DNA from: Prosthecomicrobium pneumaticum
GTDB lineage: Bacteria; Pseudomonadota; Alphaproteobacteria; Rhizobiales; Kaistiaceae
Assembly (NCBI RefSeq): GCF_014199915.1
Contig: NZ_JACHOO010000002.1
Span: 660,756 to 724,755, forward strand
Direction: 5' to 3'
DNA length: 64,000 nt
The notes beneath the pieces were generated by a model. The model worked only from the letters and a program-made list of their open reading frames with translations. It was not told the DNA's origin and made no database searches. Each line of letters opens with the position of its first letter. The first letter of the stretch is position 1. Shown here piece by piece: positions 9,110 to 16,983 of the stretch. A program made the position numbers and the translations under genes.

Positions 9110-9712
9110 ATGCGCCCAGCTGCGCCGGGCGCGACGAGCCCGGCGGACGATCCCGACGCACCACTCGTCGCCGCTTTGCGGCAGGGCGACGAGCGGGCGC
9201 TCGCCGAGCTGATCCGCCGCCATGGCGGGCGGCTGCGTACGCTCGTGCTGCGCTTCAGCGGCCGGCGGGACGAAGCGGACGACATCGTGCAGGAAACCTT
9301 CGTCGTCGCCTGGAAGGAGGCCGCGCGGTGGCGGCCCGGCGCTGCGCCTTTCGCCGCCTTCTTGACGCGGGTTGCGATCAATCGCGCCATCGATCGCGCC
9401 CGGCGGGCGCGGCTCTGGCGCTGGACCGGCCTCGCGGAGACGGCGGAGCCCGAAGACCCCGCGCCCGGTCCCGAGGCCGCCATGATCGACGCGGCGGAGA
9501 CCCGCGCGGTGCTCGACGACATACGGACCCTGCCCGACCGCCAGCGGGCCGCGATCCTGCTCGCGGCGGAGGGGGATCGCGGGGTGGCGGAGATCGCCGC
9601 AACGCTCGGCGTCAGCGAGGGTGCCGCCGAACAATTGCTCGTCCGGGCGCGCCGGACGCTTCGCACGAAGCTCGCCGCGCGTCAGGATGCCGGAGAAGGG
9701 GACCAGACATGA
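9110..9712 (+). CDS. ECF RNA polymerase sigma factor (CnrH/RpoE-like)
   Basis: About 200-aa group-4 sigma factor. Region 2 (about residues 25-95) has RLRTLVLRFSGRRDEADDIVQETF with the DDIVQE core contact. Region 4 (about 135-190) has LPDRQRAAILLAAEGD and the helix-turn-helix VAEIAATLGVSEGAAEQL. Start choice: ATG 9110 has GAGG 7 nt upstream and gives a normal ECF N-terminus. An in-frame ATG at 9005, also with a GAGGG, would add 35 unusual residues. The stop overlaps the next ATG by 4 nt (ATGA), so sigma, putative anti-sigma and sensor are co-translated. It is probably released by an envelope or metal signal sensed by the two downstream membrane proteins. Confidence 0.9.
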   Translation: MRPAAPGATSPADDPDAPLVAALRQGDERALAELIRRHGGRLRTLVLRFSGRRDEADDIVQETFVVAWKEAARWRPGAAPFAAFLTRVAINRAIDRARRARLWRWTGLAETAEPEDPAPGPEAAMIDAAETRAVLDDIRTLPDRQRAAILLAAEGDRGVAEIAATLGVSEGAAEQLLVRARRTLRTKLAARQDAGEGDQT

Positions 9713-10155
9713 CCGGATCGACCCGTCAGCCTCTCTCGATGAGCCGGACCGAATTCGAGGATTCGCTCGATCGCCACGGCGGCACGCTGGCGCAGTGGCC
9801 CGAGGCGGAGCGCCGCGCCGCGCAGTCGCTCGTCCTGTCCGACCGGGACGCTGCAGCCGCACTCGCGCTCGCGGCGCGTCTCGACCGGGCGCTCGGCGCC
9901 CTGCCGGCCGCCCCGGTCGAACTGGGCTATGCGACGCGGATCGCCGCACGGGTCGCCGACCGGATGGCGGCCCCGCGACTCGGCCGTCTCGCGGCAGCCT
10001 TCGGCACGACGGCGCTCGCCGCCTCGCTCGTCGCCGGCTTCGTGCTCGGCACGACGCTCGCGCCGACCGATGACGCGTCGACGCTCGCCGCGCTCGTATT
10101 GCCCGACATCGATGGCGGGTCGAGCGCCGGCACGAGTTCGGGAGGCACGCTTTGA
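9709..10155 (+). CDS. Putative membrane anti-sigma factor (CnrY-like position)
   Basis: 148-aa protein translationally coupled to the sigma gene (ATGA overlap) and to the next gene. It has a cytoplasmic N-terminal ~90 residues with alternating charged and alanine-rich helices (RTEFEDSLDRHGGTLAQWPE), one membrane helix (about 95-118) and a short Thr/Ser/Asp/Gly-rich periplasmic tail. It shows no recognisable zinc-binding HxxxCxxC motif, so it is not a classical ZAS anti-sigma factor. The role is inferred from its place between an ECF sigma and a periplasmic sensor and from its single-span topology, as in Cupriavidus CnrY. Sequence similarity alone would not identify it. Confidence 0.6.
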   Translation: MTGSTRQPLSMSRTEFEDSLDRHGGTLAQWPEAERRAAQSLVLSDRDAAAALALAARLDRALGALPAAPVELGYATRIAARVADRMAAPRLGRLAAAFGTTALAASLVAGFVLGTTLAPTDDASTLAALVLPDIDGGSSAGTSSGGTL

Positions 10156-10616
10156 CCCTGTCGCGCCGCCTCGTGATCGCGCTCTTCGTGCTGCTCGCTC
10201 TGTCGCTGTCGGCGAATTTCCTGGTGATCGGCTTCCTCGCCGGCCGCGGCTTCCACCCCGGCGGCCCACCCAACATGATGCGGATCGTCGAACAGGGACT
10301 GGGCGGGCTGCCGCCATCGCTGCGCGATGCGGTCGCGGCGGAACTCGAAGCGACGCAGCCTGAGATGGCGGCGGATCTCGCCCGGATTCGCGAGCAGCGC
10401 CGGGATCTGGTGCAAGCGATCAAGACGGAGCCCTTCGACCGCAGCCGCGTCGAAGCGGCCTTCGCCGCGCTGGGGGACCGGCTCGAAGGCATGCGCAAGC
10501 GCGGCGAACAGGCCGTGCTGCGGGCCCTCGAACGCGCTACCCCCGAGGAACGGTCCGAAATCCGCGAGCCGCGCGGCCCGCGATTCGACGACCCGCCGCC
10601 CCCGCCGCCGCTCTGA
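10152..10616 (+). CDS. Periplasmic heavy-metal sensor-like protein (CnrX/ZraP superfamily)
   Basis: 154-aa protein, TTG start overlapping the previous stop. An N-terminal membrane anchor (about residues 6-30) is followed by a mostly helical periplasmic domain. This has LPPSLRDAVAAELEA, a RIREQRRDLVQAIKTEPFDR segment and GMRKRGEQAVLRALERATPEERSEI, the four-helix hairpin pattern of the heavy-metal-resistance (CnrX/ZraP/CpxP) fold. It ends in a proline run. It has few His or Met residues, so metal ligation is not obvious. As the third gene of the sigma operon it is the likely signal receptor acting on the anti-sigma factor. Confidence 0.75.
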   Translation: MTLSRRLVIALFVLLALSLSANFLVIGFLAGRGFHPGGPPNMMRIVEQGLGGLPPSLRDAVAAELEATQPEMAADLARIREQRRDLVQAIKTEPFDRSRVEAAFAALGDRLEGMRKRGEQAVLRALERATPEERSEIREPRGPRFDDPPPPPPL

Positions 10617-10631
10617 CGGAGAAGCCGCGCC

Positions 10632-11453
10632 TCAGGGCGCTGCGGCGGCGAGCCGTTCGGCCCGGGCGCGCTCGACCTCGCGCCGCTTGGTGGCGATCGA
10701 GGCGATGATCACGCCGGTCGCGACGATGCCGATCAGGATCGTGCAGACGGCGTTGATCTCCGGCGTCACGCCCAGCCGCACCTGGCTGTAGATCTTCATC
10801 GGCAGGGTCGTCGCCCCCGGCCCCGTCGTGAAACTCGCGATGACGAGATCGTCGAGCGACAGGGTGAAGGCGAGCATCCAGCCGGCGACGACGGCCGGCG
10901 CGATCAGCGGCAGGGTGATCTTGAGAAAGGTCTTCCCCGGCGGACAGCCGAGATCGAGCGCGGCCTCCTCGAGCGAGCGGTCGAAGGTGACGAGGCGCGA
11001 CTGCACCACCACCGCGACGAAGCACATCGAGAGCGTGATGTGGGCGAGCACAACGGTCCAGAAGCCGCGGTCGAACCCGACCGCCACGAAGAGCAGCAGC
11101 AGCGACAGGCCGGTGATCACCTCCGGCATGACGAGCGGGGCGTAGACCATGCCCGAAAAGAGCGTCCGGCCATGGAAGCGGCCGTAGCGCACCAGCGCCA
11201 CCGCGGCGAGGGTGCCGAGGATCGTGGCGCAGGTCGCCGAGATCAGCGCGACGCGGATGGTCACCCAGGCGGCGTCGAGAATGCCCTGATTGTGGATCAG
11301 CGACACGTACCACTGGGTCGAGAACCCACCCCATACCGTCACGAGCCGCGAGGCGTTGAACGAATAAACGACGAGCAGCACGATCGGCAGATAGAGGAAG
11401 GAGAAGCCGAGCACCAGCGAGGTGACGTTGAACCAGGACGGCCTGTCGTTCAT
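10632..11453 (-). CDS. potI: Putrescine ABC transporter permease PotI
   Basis: Inner-membrane permease of the putrescine importer, 273 aa, about six helices. The cytoplasmic EAA loop SLEEAALDLGCPPGKTFLKITLP (about residues 165-187) and the LSLDDLVIASFTTGPGATTLP segment are characteristic of PotC/PotI. The start at 11453 overlaps the potH stop by 4 nt, so the two permeases are coupled. It is the last gene of the minus-strand potFGHI operon and ends 15 bp from the convergent metal-sensor gene with no obvious terminator. Confidence 0.93.
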   Translation of the reverse strand: MNDRPSWFNVTSLVLGFSFLYLPIVLLVVYSFNASRLVTVWGGFSTQWYVSLIHNQGILDAAWVTIRVALISATCATILGTLAAVALVRYGRFHGRTLFSGMVYAPLVMPEVITGLSLLLLFVAVGFDRGFWTVVLAHITLSMCFVAVVVQSRLVTFDRSLEEAALDLGCPPGKTFLKITLPLIAPAVVAGWMLAFTLSLDDLVIASFTTGPGATTLPMKIYSQVRLGVTPEINAVCTILIGIVATGVIIASIATKRREVERARAERLAAAAP

Positions 11454-12367
11454 CTGAGCCGCTCCTCGTTCTTCTTCTGCTGGTTCTGGAAGATCACGAT
11501 CGGCACGACGAGCACGAGGAGCAGGATGACGGCGACGGCCGAGGCGACCGGCCAGTCGCGATTGAGGAAGAACTCGTTCCACAGCGTGCGGCCGATCATC
11601 AGCGTGCCCGAGCCGCCGAGCAGGTCGGGAATGACGAACTCGCCGACCGCCGGAATGAAGACGAGGAAGCAGCCGGCGACGACGCCCGGCAGCGACAGCG
11701 GGAACGTGATCTTCCAGAACGACTCGATCGGCCGGCAGCCGAGATCGGCCGCCGCCTCGAGCAGGGTCTGGTCCTGCCGCTCGAGCGCGGCATAGAGCGG
11801 CAGCACCATGAAGGGCAAGTAGGAATAGACGATGCCGATATAGACCGCGAGATTGGTGCCTGTGATGACGAGCGGCTCGTCGATCACGCCGACCGCGAGC
11901 AGCACCTGATTGAGCAGGCCCTCCGGCTTCAGAATGCCGATCCAGGCATAGACGCGGATCAGGAACGAGGTCCAGAACGGCAGGATCACCATCATCACGA
12001 GGGTCGGGCGCCAGCGGGCCGGCGCCCGCGCCATGCCATAGGCGAGCGGATAGCCGATCAGGAGCACGAGGAAGGTCGAGACGAGCGCGATCCACAGGCT
12101 CTCGAGATAGGCCTTCCAGTAGAGGGCATCCTCGGTCAGCCAGACGTAATTGTCGGTGGTGAATTCCTTCGCCTGTTCCCAGACCGCCGTCAGCCCCTGC
12201 GCGAAATCGATCGCCGGCGTATAGGGCGGGATGGCGATCGCCGTCGTCGAGAAGGAGATCTTGAGGACGATCAGGAAGGGGATGAGGAAGAAGACGATCA
12301 GCCAGAGATAGGGGATGCCGAGCACCAGGAAGCGGCCGCCGCCGCCCTTCGGATCAGGCCCGGCCAT
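11450..12367 (-). CDS. potH: Putrescine ABC transporter permease PotH
   Basis: 305-aa permease forming the channel with PotI. Helices start near residues 12, 100, 135, 170, 225 and 275. A long periplasmic loop (about 45-95) follows the first helix, as in PotB/PotH. The EAA loop LLEAAADLGCRPIESFWKITFP and the PDLLGGSGTLMIGRTLWNEF segment, which is highly conserved in PotH, are present. It lies 101 bp downstream of potG with no clear terminator in that gap. Confidence 0.93.
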   Translation of the reverse strand: MAGPDPKGGGGRFLVLGIPYLWLIVFFLIPFLIVLKISFSTTAIAIPPYTPAIDFAQGLTAVWEQAKEFTTDNYVWLTEDALYWKAYLESLWIALVSTFLVLLIGYPLAYGMARAPARWRPTLVMMVILPFWTSFLIRVYAWIGILKPEGLLNQVLLAVGVIDEPLVITGTNLAVYIGIVYSYLPFMVLPLYAALERQDQTLLEAAADLGCRPIESFWKITFPLSLPGVVAGCFLVFIPAVGEFVIPDLLGGSGTLMIGRTLWNEFFLNRDWPVASAVAVILLLVLVVPIVIFQNQQKKNEERLR

Positions 12368-12468
12368 CGGCGCCTCCCGCTCGGCGCATCGCGCCCGCGT
12401 CGCCGCCGTCTCGCCTGCGGGAGAGCGCCGGCCTCACCGTCTCGCATGCAACCGCCATGGTGTTCCCC

Positions 12469-13623
12469 CTACCGCGTCAGCACGACGCCACCGTCGCGCG
12501 ACCAGGAGAGCCAGACCTCGTCCTCCCAGGTGATCGGCCGCTCGACGAGCCGGGTGCGGTTGGCGATCGTCGCCTTCACCGTGGCGCCGGTGGCGAGCCG
12601 GACATGATAGATCGAAACGTCGCCGAGATAGCCGATGTCCCAGACCGTGCCTTTCAGCGCGTTCTTCGTGGGATCGGCCGGCGGCTCAAGGCCGATCGTC
12701 ACCTTCTCGGGACGGATCGCAAACCAGGCCTCGCTGCCGGGCGCGGCCTCGACCGGCTGGCTCGTCTCGACCGTCGCGCCCGTACCCGCGCATTCGAGCC
12801 GCGCCCCGTTGCCCGCCGCCGGTGCCAGCCGGCCCTCGATCAGATTGATGTCGCCGATGAAGTCCGCGACATAGCGCGAATTCGGCAGCTCATAGATCTC
12901 GGCCGGCGTCGCCACCTGCACGATCTTGCCGTGATCCATCACGGCGATCCGGTCGGCGACGGTCATCGCCTCCTCCTGATCGTGGGTGACGATGATGAAG
13001 GTCATGCCGAGCTTCATCTGCAGGTCGGTCAGTTCGAACTGCGTCTCCTCGCGCAGCTTCTTGTCGAGCGCGCCGAGCGGCTCGTCGAGCAGCAGCACTT
13101 TCGGCTTCTTGGCGAGCGAGCGGGCGAGCGCGACGCGCTGCTTCTGGCCGCCGGAGAGCTGGTGGGGCTTGCGCCGCGCAAAGGGCCCGAGCTTGACGAG
13201 CGCCAGCATCTCCTCGACGCGGGCGGCGATCTCCGGCTTCGGCATCTTGTCCTGTTTGAGCCCGAAGGCGATGTTGTCCCACACGCTCATATGCGGGAAC
13301 AACGCATAGGACTGGAACATCATATTGGTCGGCCGGCGGTAGGGCGGCACGCCGACCAGATCCTGCCCGTCGAGCAGAACATGGCCCTCGGTCGGCTCCT
13401 CGAAGCCGGCGATCATCCGCATCAGCGTGGTCTTGCCGCAGCCCGACGGCCCGAGCAGCGCGAAGAACTCGCGTTCGTAGATCCCGAGCGACAGGTGGTC
13501 GACCGCGGTGAAATCGCCGAACCGTTTGGTGACGTTGCGAAATTCGATGAAGGGTCGTGCCTTCGGATCATTCCACGGCGCAAAGGAACGCCGGATCGGC
13601 CCGATCGCCTTGTCTGCTGCCAC
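12469..13623 (-). CDS. potG: Putrescine ABC transporter ATPase PotG
   Basis: 384-aa ATPase energising putrescine import. The nucleotide-binding domain (about residues 25-260) has Walker A GPSGCGKTT, Q-loop FQSYALFPHM, signature LSGGQKQRVALA, Walker B VLLLDEPLGALD and the switch histidine in IIVTHDQEEAM. The C-terminal TOBE domain (about 300-380) is typical of the MalK/PotA group. NRYVADFIG-type text (NSRYVADFIGDINLIEG) is the usual PotG/PotA hinge. It is separated from potF by a 62-bp gap containing a terminator-like hairpin, so expression is likely lower than potF. Confidence 0.95.
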   Translation of the reverse strand: MAADKAIGPIRRSFAPWNDPKARPFIEFRNVTKRFGDFTAVDHLSLGIYEREFFALLGPSGCGKTTLMRMIAGFEEPTEGHVLLDGQDLVGVPPYRRPTNMMFQSYALFPHMSVWDNIAFGLKQDKMPKPEIAARVEEMLALVKLGPFARRKPHQLSGGQKQRVALARSLAKKPKVLLLDEPLGALDKKLREETQFELTDLQMKLGMTFIIVTHDQEEAMTVADRIAVMDHGKIVQVATPAEIYELPNSRYVADFIGDINLIEGRLAPAAGNGARLECAGTGATVETSQPVEAAPGSEAWFAIRPEKVTIGLEPPADPTKNALKGTVWDIGYLGDVSIYHVRLATGATVKATIANRTRLVERPITWEDEVWLSWSRDGGVVLTR

Positions 13624-13652
13624 GCTTCAGAACTCCCCAGCCCCGCCGCAGG

Positions 13653-13677
13653 AAAAGGCCCGGCCGAAGCCGGGCCT
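13653..13677 (-). terminator. UUCG-loop hairpin and T-run between potF and potG
   Basis: Read on the minus strand: AGGCCCGGC, loop TTCG, GCCGGGCCT, then TTTCC. This perfect 9-bp stem with a stable tetraloop and short T-run lies 8 nt after the potF stop. It probably limits read-through so that the binding protein is made in excess over ATPase and permeases. Confidence 0.75.
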
Positions 13678-13685
13678 CCCGAAGT

Positions 13686-14795
13686 TTAGGTCCCGCTCTT
13701 GATCCGCGTCCAGAGCCGGGTCACCACACGTTGCACCTTCGGGTCGTTCGGCGTCGTCGTGTAGAGCTTGGCGAGCACGTCCGCCGACGGATAAATCGTC
13801 GGATCGTCGAGGATCTCCTTATTGACGAACTTCTGCGACTCGAGATTGCCGTTCGGATAGTTGACGTAGTTCGTCGCCTTGGCGATGACTTCCGGCTTCT
13901 GCAGATAGTTGATGAAAGCATAGGCCGCATCGGGATTCGGCGCGTCCTTCGGGATCACCATGGAATCCATCCACAGGAGGGCACCCTCCTTGGGGATCGT
14001 ATAGGCGATCTCGATGCCGTTGCCGGCCTCGACGGCGCGGTCGCGGGCCTGGAGGATGTCGCCGGAGAAGCCGAAGGCAATGCAGGCGTCGCCATTCGCC
14101 AGCGCCTCGATGAACTCCGAGGAATGGAACTTGCGGATATAGGGCTTCACCGAGGAAAGCAGTTCCGCGGCCTTTTCGAGATCCTCGGTCTTCTTCGAAT
14201 CGGCCGGCAGGCCGAGATAGTTGAGCGCGGCCGGCATCACATCGTCCGCCGAATCGAGGACATAGATGCCGCAATCGGCGAATTTCGCCGCTACTTCGGG
14301 CTTGAAGATCATATCCATCGAGTTGACCGGAGCATCGGCCATCCGGTCGGCGATCATCTTCTTGTTGTAACCAATGCCGGTGGTGCCCCACATATAATTC
14401 ACGGCATACTGGTTGCCCGGGTCATAGGTGGCGAGCCGCTCATAGATCGCCGGCCAGGCATACTGAAGGTTGGGAATCTTCGCCTTGTCGAGCGGCTGGA
14501 AAACGCCGGCTTCGATCAGGCGCTGCATGTTGCGGTCGGTCGGCACGACGATGTCGTAGCCCGATCCACCGGCGAGCATCTTCGTCTCGACCATCTCGTT
14601 CGAATCGAAGACGTCGTAGACGACCTTGATCCCGGTCTCCTTGGTGAAATCGTCGAGGATCGTCGGATCGATATAGTCCGACCAGTTGTAGATATGGACT
14701 TCCTGCGCCATTGCGGCACCGCCGAGCGCGGCCGCGAAGGCGGCGGCGATCACAGCACGCGGCGCCGTCGCGCCGATCAAACGGGAAAAACTCAT
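13686..14795 (-). CDS. potF: Putrescine-binding periplasmic protein PotF
   Basis: 369-aa periplasmic polyamine receptor for PotGHI. Signal peptide is residues 1-30 (cleavage after GAAMA), then the family-typical QEVHIYNWSDYIDPTIL opening. Polyamine-site features visible are NWSDY, VPTDRNMQRLIEAGVF, NYMWGTTGIGYN and the WMDSMVIPKDAPNPDAAY segment. The start at 14795 was chosen over an upstream in-frame codon because the signal peptide begins there and GGCAAGAG lies just ahead. It is the first gene of the operon, divergent from puuA across a 223-bp region that must hold both promoters. Putrescine rather than spermidine is inferred from PotF-like sequence and the catabolic neighbours. Confidence 0.93.
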   Translation of the reverse strand: MSFSRLIGATAPRAVIAAAFAAALGGAAMAQEVHIYNWSDYIDPTILDDFTKETGIKVVYDVFDSNEMVETKMLAGGSGYDIVVPTDRNMQRLIEAGVFQPLDKAKIPNLQYAWPAIYERLATYDPGNQYAVNYMWGTTGIGYNKKMIADRMADAPVNSMDMIFKPEVAAKFADCGIYVLDSADDVMPAALNYLGLPADSKKTEDLEKAAELLSSVKPYIRKFHSSEFIEALANGDACIAFGFSGDILQARDRAVEAGNGIEIAYTIPKEGALLWMDSMVIPKDAPNPDAAYAFINYLQKPEVIAKATNYVNYPNGNLESQKFVNKEILDDPTIYPSADVLAKLYTTTPNDPKVQRVVTRLWTRIKSGT

Positions 14796-15018
14796 CTCTT
14801 GCCCTGCCTTTCGCTCGAATTCGGTTCGGCTCGCGTCCCCGGCGGCGAAGGTTAGTGTGCTTGCGGCGGTGCGACAACAGCGAGATGGCGGGCGCGGCGT
14901 CATGTTCGTGCGGTTGCGGGCTGCCGGTCGTGTTGCCGCAGCGTCCGGGCGATTGCGCGCGGTTGACTCGGACCCGGCCTCCGATCACAGAATCGCCGGG
15001 GAAACGAAAGGATAGAGC

Positions 15019-16419
15019 GTGGCCAGACGCAAAAAGGGGGAGAAATCGCCCGCCGACAACGTGCGGGGGGTGGCCTCGCTCGACGAGGCGCAGGATTGGC
15101 TTCGCGCCCGCGGCATCGAGGACATCGAATGCATCGCGCCGGATCAGGCCGGCGTCGCTCGCGGCAAGATGATGCCGGTGTCGAAATTCCTCGCCGGGCC
15201 GACCATGTCGATGCCGGGTTCGATCCTCACCCAGACGATCACCGGCGACTATCCGCACGACGACGACCTCTATCACAACGACGCCGCCGACGCCGACATC
15301 CTGTTCGAGCCCGACTTCTCGACCCTCACCGTGGTGCCCTGGGAGAACGATCCGACGGCCCAGCTCATCCATGACGGCTTCCACCGCGACGGCCGTCCGG
15401 TCGAGACCGCGCCGCGCCAGGTGCTGCGCCGGATCGTCGAGCTCTACGCGAAGCGCGGCTGGAAGCCCGTCGTGGCGCCGGAGATCGAGTTCTACCTCGT
15501 CAAGCCGAACACCGATCCGGACTACCAGCTCGAGCCGCCGATGGGCCGTTCCGGCCGGCCGGAGGCGGCGCGCCAATCCTATTCGATCGCCGCGATCAAC
15601 GAGTTCGACGACCTCTTCGACGACATCTATGACTTCTCCGCCGCGCAAGGGCTCGAGATCGACACGCTGATCCACGAGGAGGGCGCCGCGCAGATGGAGA
15701 TCAACCTGCTGCACGGCGACCCGCTCACCCTCGCCGACCAGGTCTTCCTCTTCAAGCGGACGATCCGCGAGGCGGCGCTGCGGCACAGCATGTACGCCAC
15801 CTTCATGGCGAAGCCGATGATGCGCGAGCCGGGATCGGCGATGCACATCCATCAATCGGTGCTGTCGACGGAGACCGGCCGCAACATCTTCTCCGACTCG
15901 GACGGCGACCCGACCGACGAGTTCTTCGCCTTCATCGGCGGCTCGCAGAAATACCTGCCGGCGGTGATGTGCATCCTCGCCCCTTACGTGAACTCCTACC
16001 GCCGGCTGGTGCGCGGCTCTTCAGCGCCGGTCAACACGCAATGGGGCTACGACAACCGCACGGTGGGCCTCAGGATCCCGAACTCTTCGCCCTCCGGCCG
16101 CCGCCTCGAGAACCGCCTGCCCTCCTCCGACGCCAACCCCTATCTCGCCATCGCCGCCTCGCTCGCCTGCGGCTATCTCGGCATGACCGAGGGGCTGAAG
16201 CCGGGCGAGCCGGTGCAGGGCTCGGCCAATTCCGACGAGATCGACCTGCCGCGCGGCCTGCTCGAAGCGGTGGCGCTGTTCGAAGACTGCGAGGAACTGG
16301 TCGACATCTTCGGCTCCTCCTTCGTCACCACCTACCGCGCGATCAAGCGGGCGGAGTTCGAAACCTTCATGGAAGTGATCAGCCCCTGGGAGCGGGAGTT
16401 CCTGCTGTTGAACGTGTGA
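15019..16419 (+). CDS. puuA: Gamma-glutamylputrescine synthetase (glutamine synthetase family)
   Basis: 466-aa ATP-dependent ligase of the GS family, cytoplasmic. In the Puu pathway it joins glutamate to putrescine, protecting the amine before oxidation. The N-terminal beta-grasp (about 25-115) includes CIAPDQAGVARGKMMPVSKF. The catalytic barrel has APEIEFYLV, HEEGAAQMEINL, GSAMHIHQSVL and the NSSPSGRRLENRLPSSDANPY block, all metal/ATP-site motifs of the PuuA subgroup. The GTG start at 15019 has AAAGGA 6 nt upstream. A TTGACT at 14963 could be a -35 element. Its place divergent from potF and ahead of the aminotransferase and puuB supports putrescine over glutamine synthesis. Confidence 0.88.
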   Translation: MARRKKGEKSPADNVRGVASLDEAQDWLRARGIEDIECIAPDQAGVARGKMMPVSKFLAGPTMSMPGSILTQTITGDYPHDDDLYHNDAADADILFEPDFSTLTVVPWENDPTAQLIHDGFHRDGRPVETAPRQVLRRIVELYAKRGWKPVVAPEIEFYLVKPNTDPDYQLEPPMGRSGRPEAARQSYSIAAINEFDDLFDDIYDFSAAQGLEIDTLIHEEGAAQMEINLLHGDPLTLADQVFLFKRTIREAALRHSMYATFMAKPMMREPGSAMHIHQSVLSTETGRNIFSDSDGDPTDEFFAFIGGSQKYLPAVMCILAPYVNSYRRLVRGSSAPVNTQWGYDNRTVGLRIPNSSPSGRRLENRLPSSDANPYLAIAASLACGYLGMTEGLKPGEPVQGSANSDEIDLPRGLLEAVALFEDCEELVDIFGSSFVTTYRAIKRAEFETFMEVISPWEREFLLLNV

Positions 16420-16504
16420 GGGTCGCGCTGTGTTCGAGTGGCGCGCAGGGAACGATGCAGCACAGGCCCTTGCCTCATCGGAGTAGAGAAGCGTCGCTCG
16501 GCGA

Positions 16505-16545
16505 GATGGGTCCCGGGTCTCCGCTGCGCTCCGCCCGGGATGACG
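16505..16545 (+). repeat. 41-bp palindrome-containing repeat, left copy
   Basis: Begins GATGGGTCCCGGG and ends CCCGGGATGACG. It contains TCCCGGG and CCCGGGA as inverted arms, so one strand can fold into a hairpin. A reverse-complement copy with a single mismatch lies at 16859-16899, so the pair brackets the GIY-YIG gene. A diverged copy is at 46247-46283. It looks like a REP/MITE-type short interspersed repeat. Confidence 0.85.
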
Positions 16546-16554
16546 GAGGATGCG

Positions 16555-16848
16555 GTGCTTCCCTCGGTCTACATCGTCACGAATTTCTACAACGGCACGC
16601 TCTATGTTGGCGTAACCAGCAACCTGGTGCAAAGAGTCTGGCAGCACCGCGAAGCCATATTCGAAGGCTTCACCAAGGAGCACGAACTGAAGAGGCTGGT
16701 GTGGTACGAAACCCACGCGACCATGGAAGCGGCGATCGCCCGGGAAAAGCTGCTGAAGCGTTGGCGCCGGGCATGGAAACTGGAGCTCATCGAGAAGATG
16801 AATCCGCGTTGGGCGGACCTCTACGATGAGATCGCTTCTTTCCACTAA
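16555..16848 (+). CDS. Small GIY-YIG nuclease-domain protein
   Basis: About 97-aa single-domain GIY-YIG protein. The catalytic motifs are present in order: VYIV (as the GIY equivalent, residues ~5-8), LYVGVTS (YIG, about 16-22), the Arg in LVQRVWQHRE, and the Glu of the helix after WYETHATMEAAIAREKLLKRW. This is the COG2827/YhbQ type, for which a DNA-nicking nuclease role is expected, though cellular function is mostly unknown. The GTG at 16555 has GGAGG 5 nt upstream. An in-frame ATG at 16540 lies inside the repeat and has no ribosome site. It sits between puuA and the aminotransferase with no metabolic connection and is flanked by inverted repeats, suggesting it arrived as a unit. Confidence 0.85.
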   Translation: MLPSVYIVTNFYNGTLYVGVTSNLVQRVWQHREAIFEGFTKEHELKRLVWYETHATMEAAIAREKLLKRWRRAWKLELIEKMNPRWADLYDEIASFH

Positions 16849-16858
16849 AGATACGGCC

Positions 16859-16899
16859 CGTCATCCCGGGCGAAGCGCAGCGGAGACCCGGGACCCATC
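16859..16899 (-). repeat. 41-bp palindrome-containing repeat, right copy (inverted)
   Basis: Reverse complement of 16505-16545 with one C/T difference. It starts 11 bp after the GIY-YIG stop. The inverted pair encloses a segment of about 313 bp holding only that gene. Confidence 0.85.
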
Positions 16900-16983
16900 A
16901 AGCCGTGCGACGCCCGATCTTCGCGCCTTCCCGCCGCCCTCTTCGCCGCGCAAACGAAAGCCTCCAGGTCCGACACCACGACC

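Noticed and set aside
9005-9712. Upstream ATG for the ECF sigma factor
   Set aside because: It has a purine-rich stretch before it but would add 35 residues not typical of ECF sigmas. ATG 9110 with GAGG at 7 nt is preferred, though not proven.
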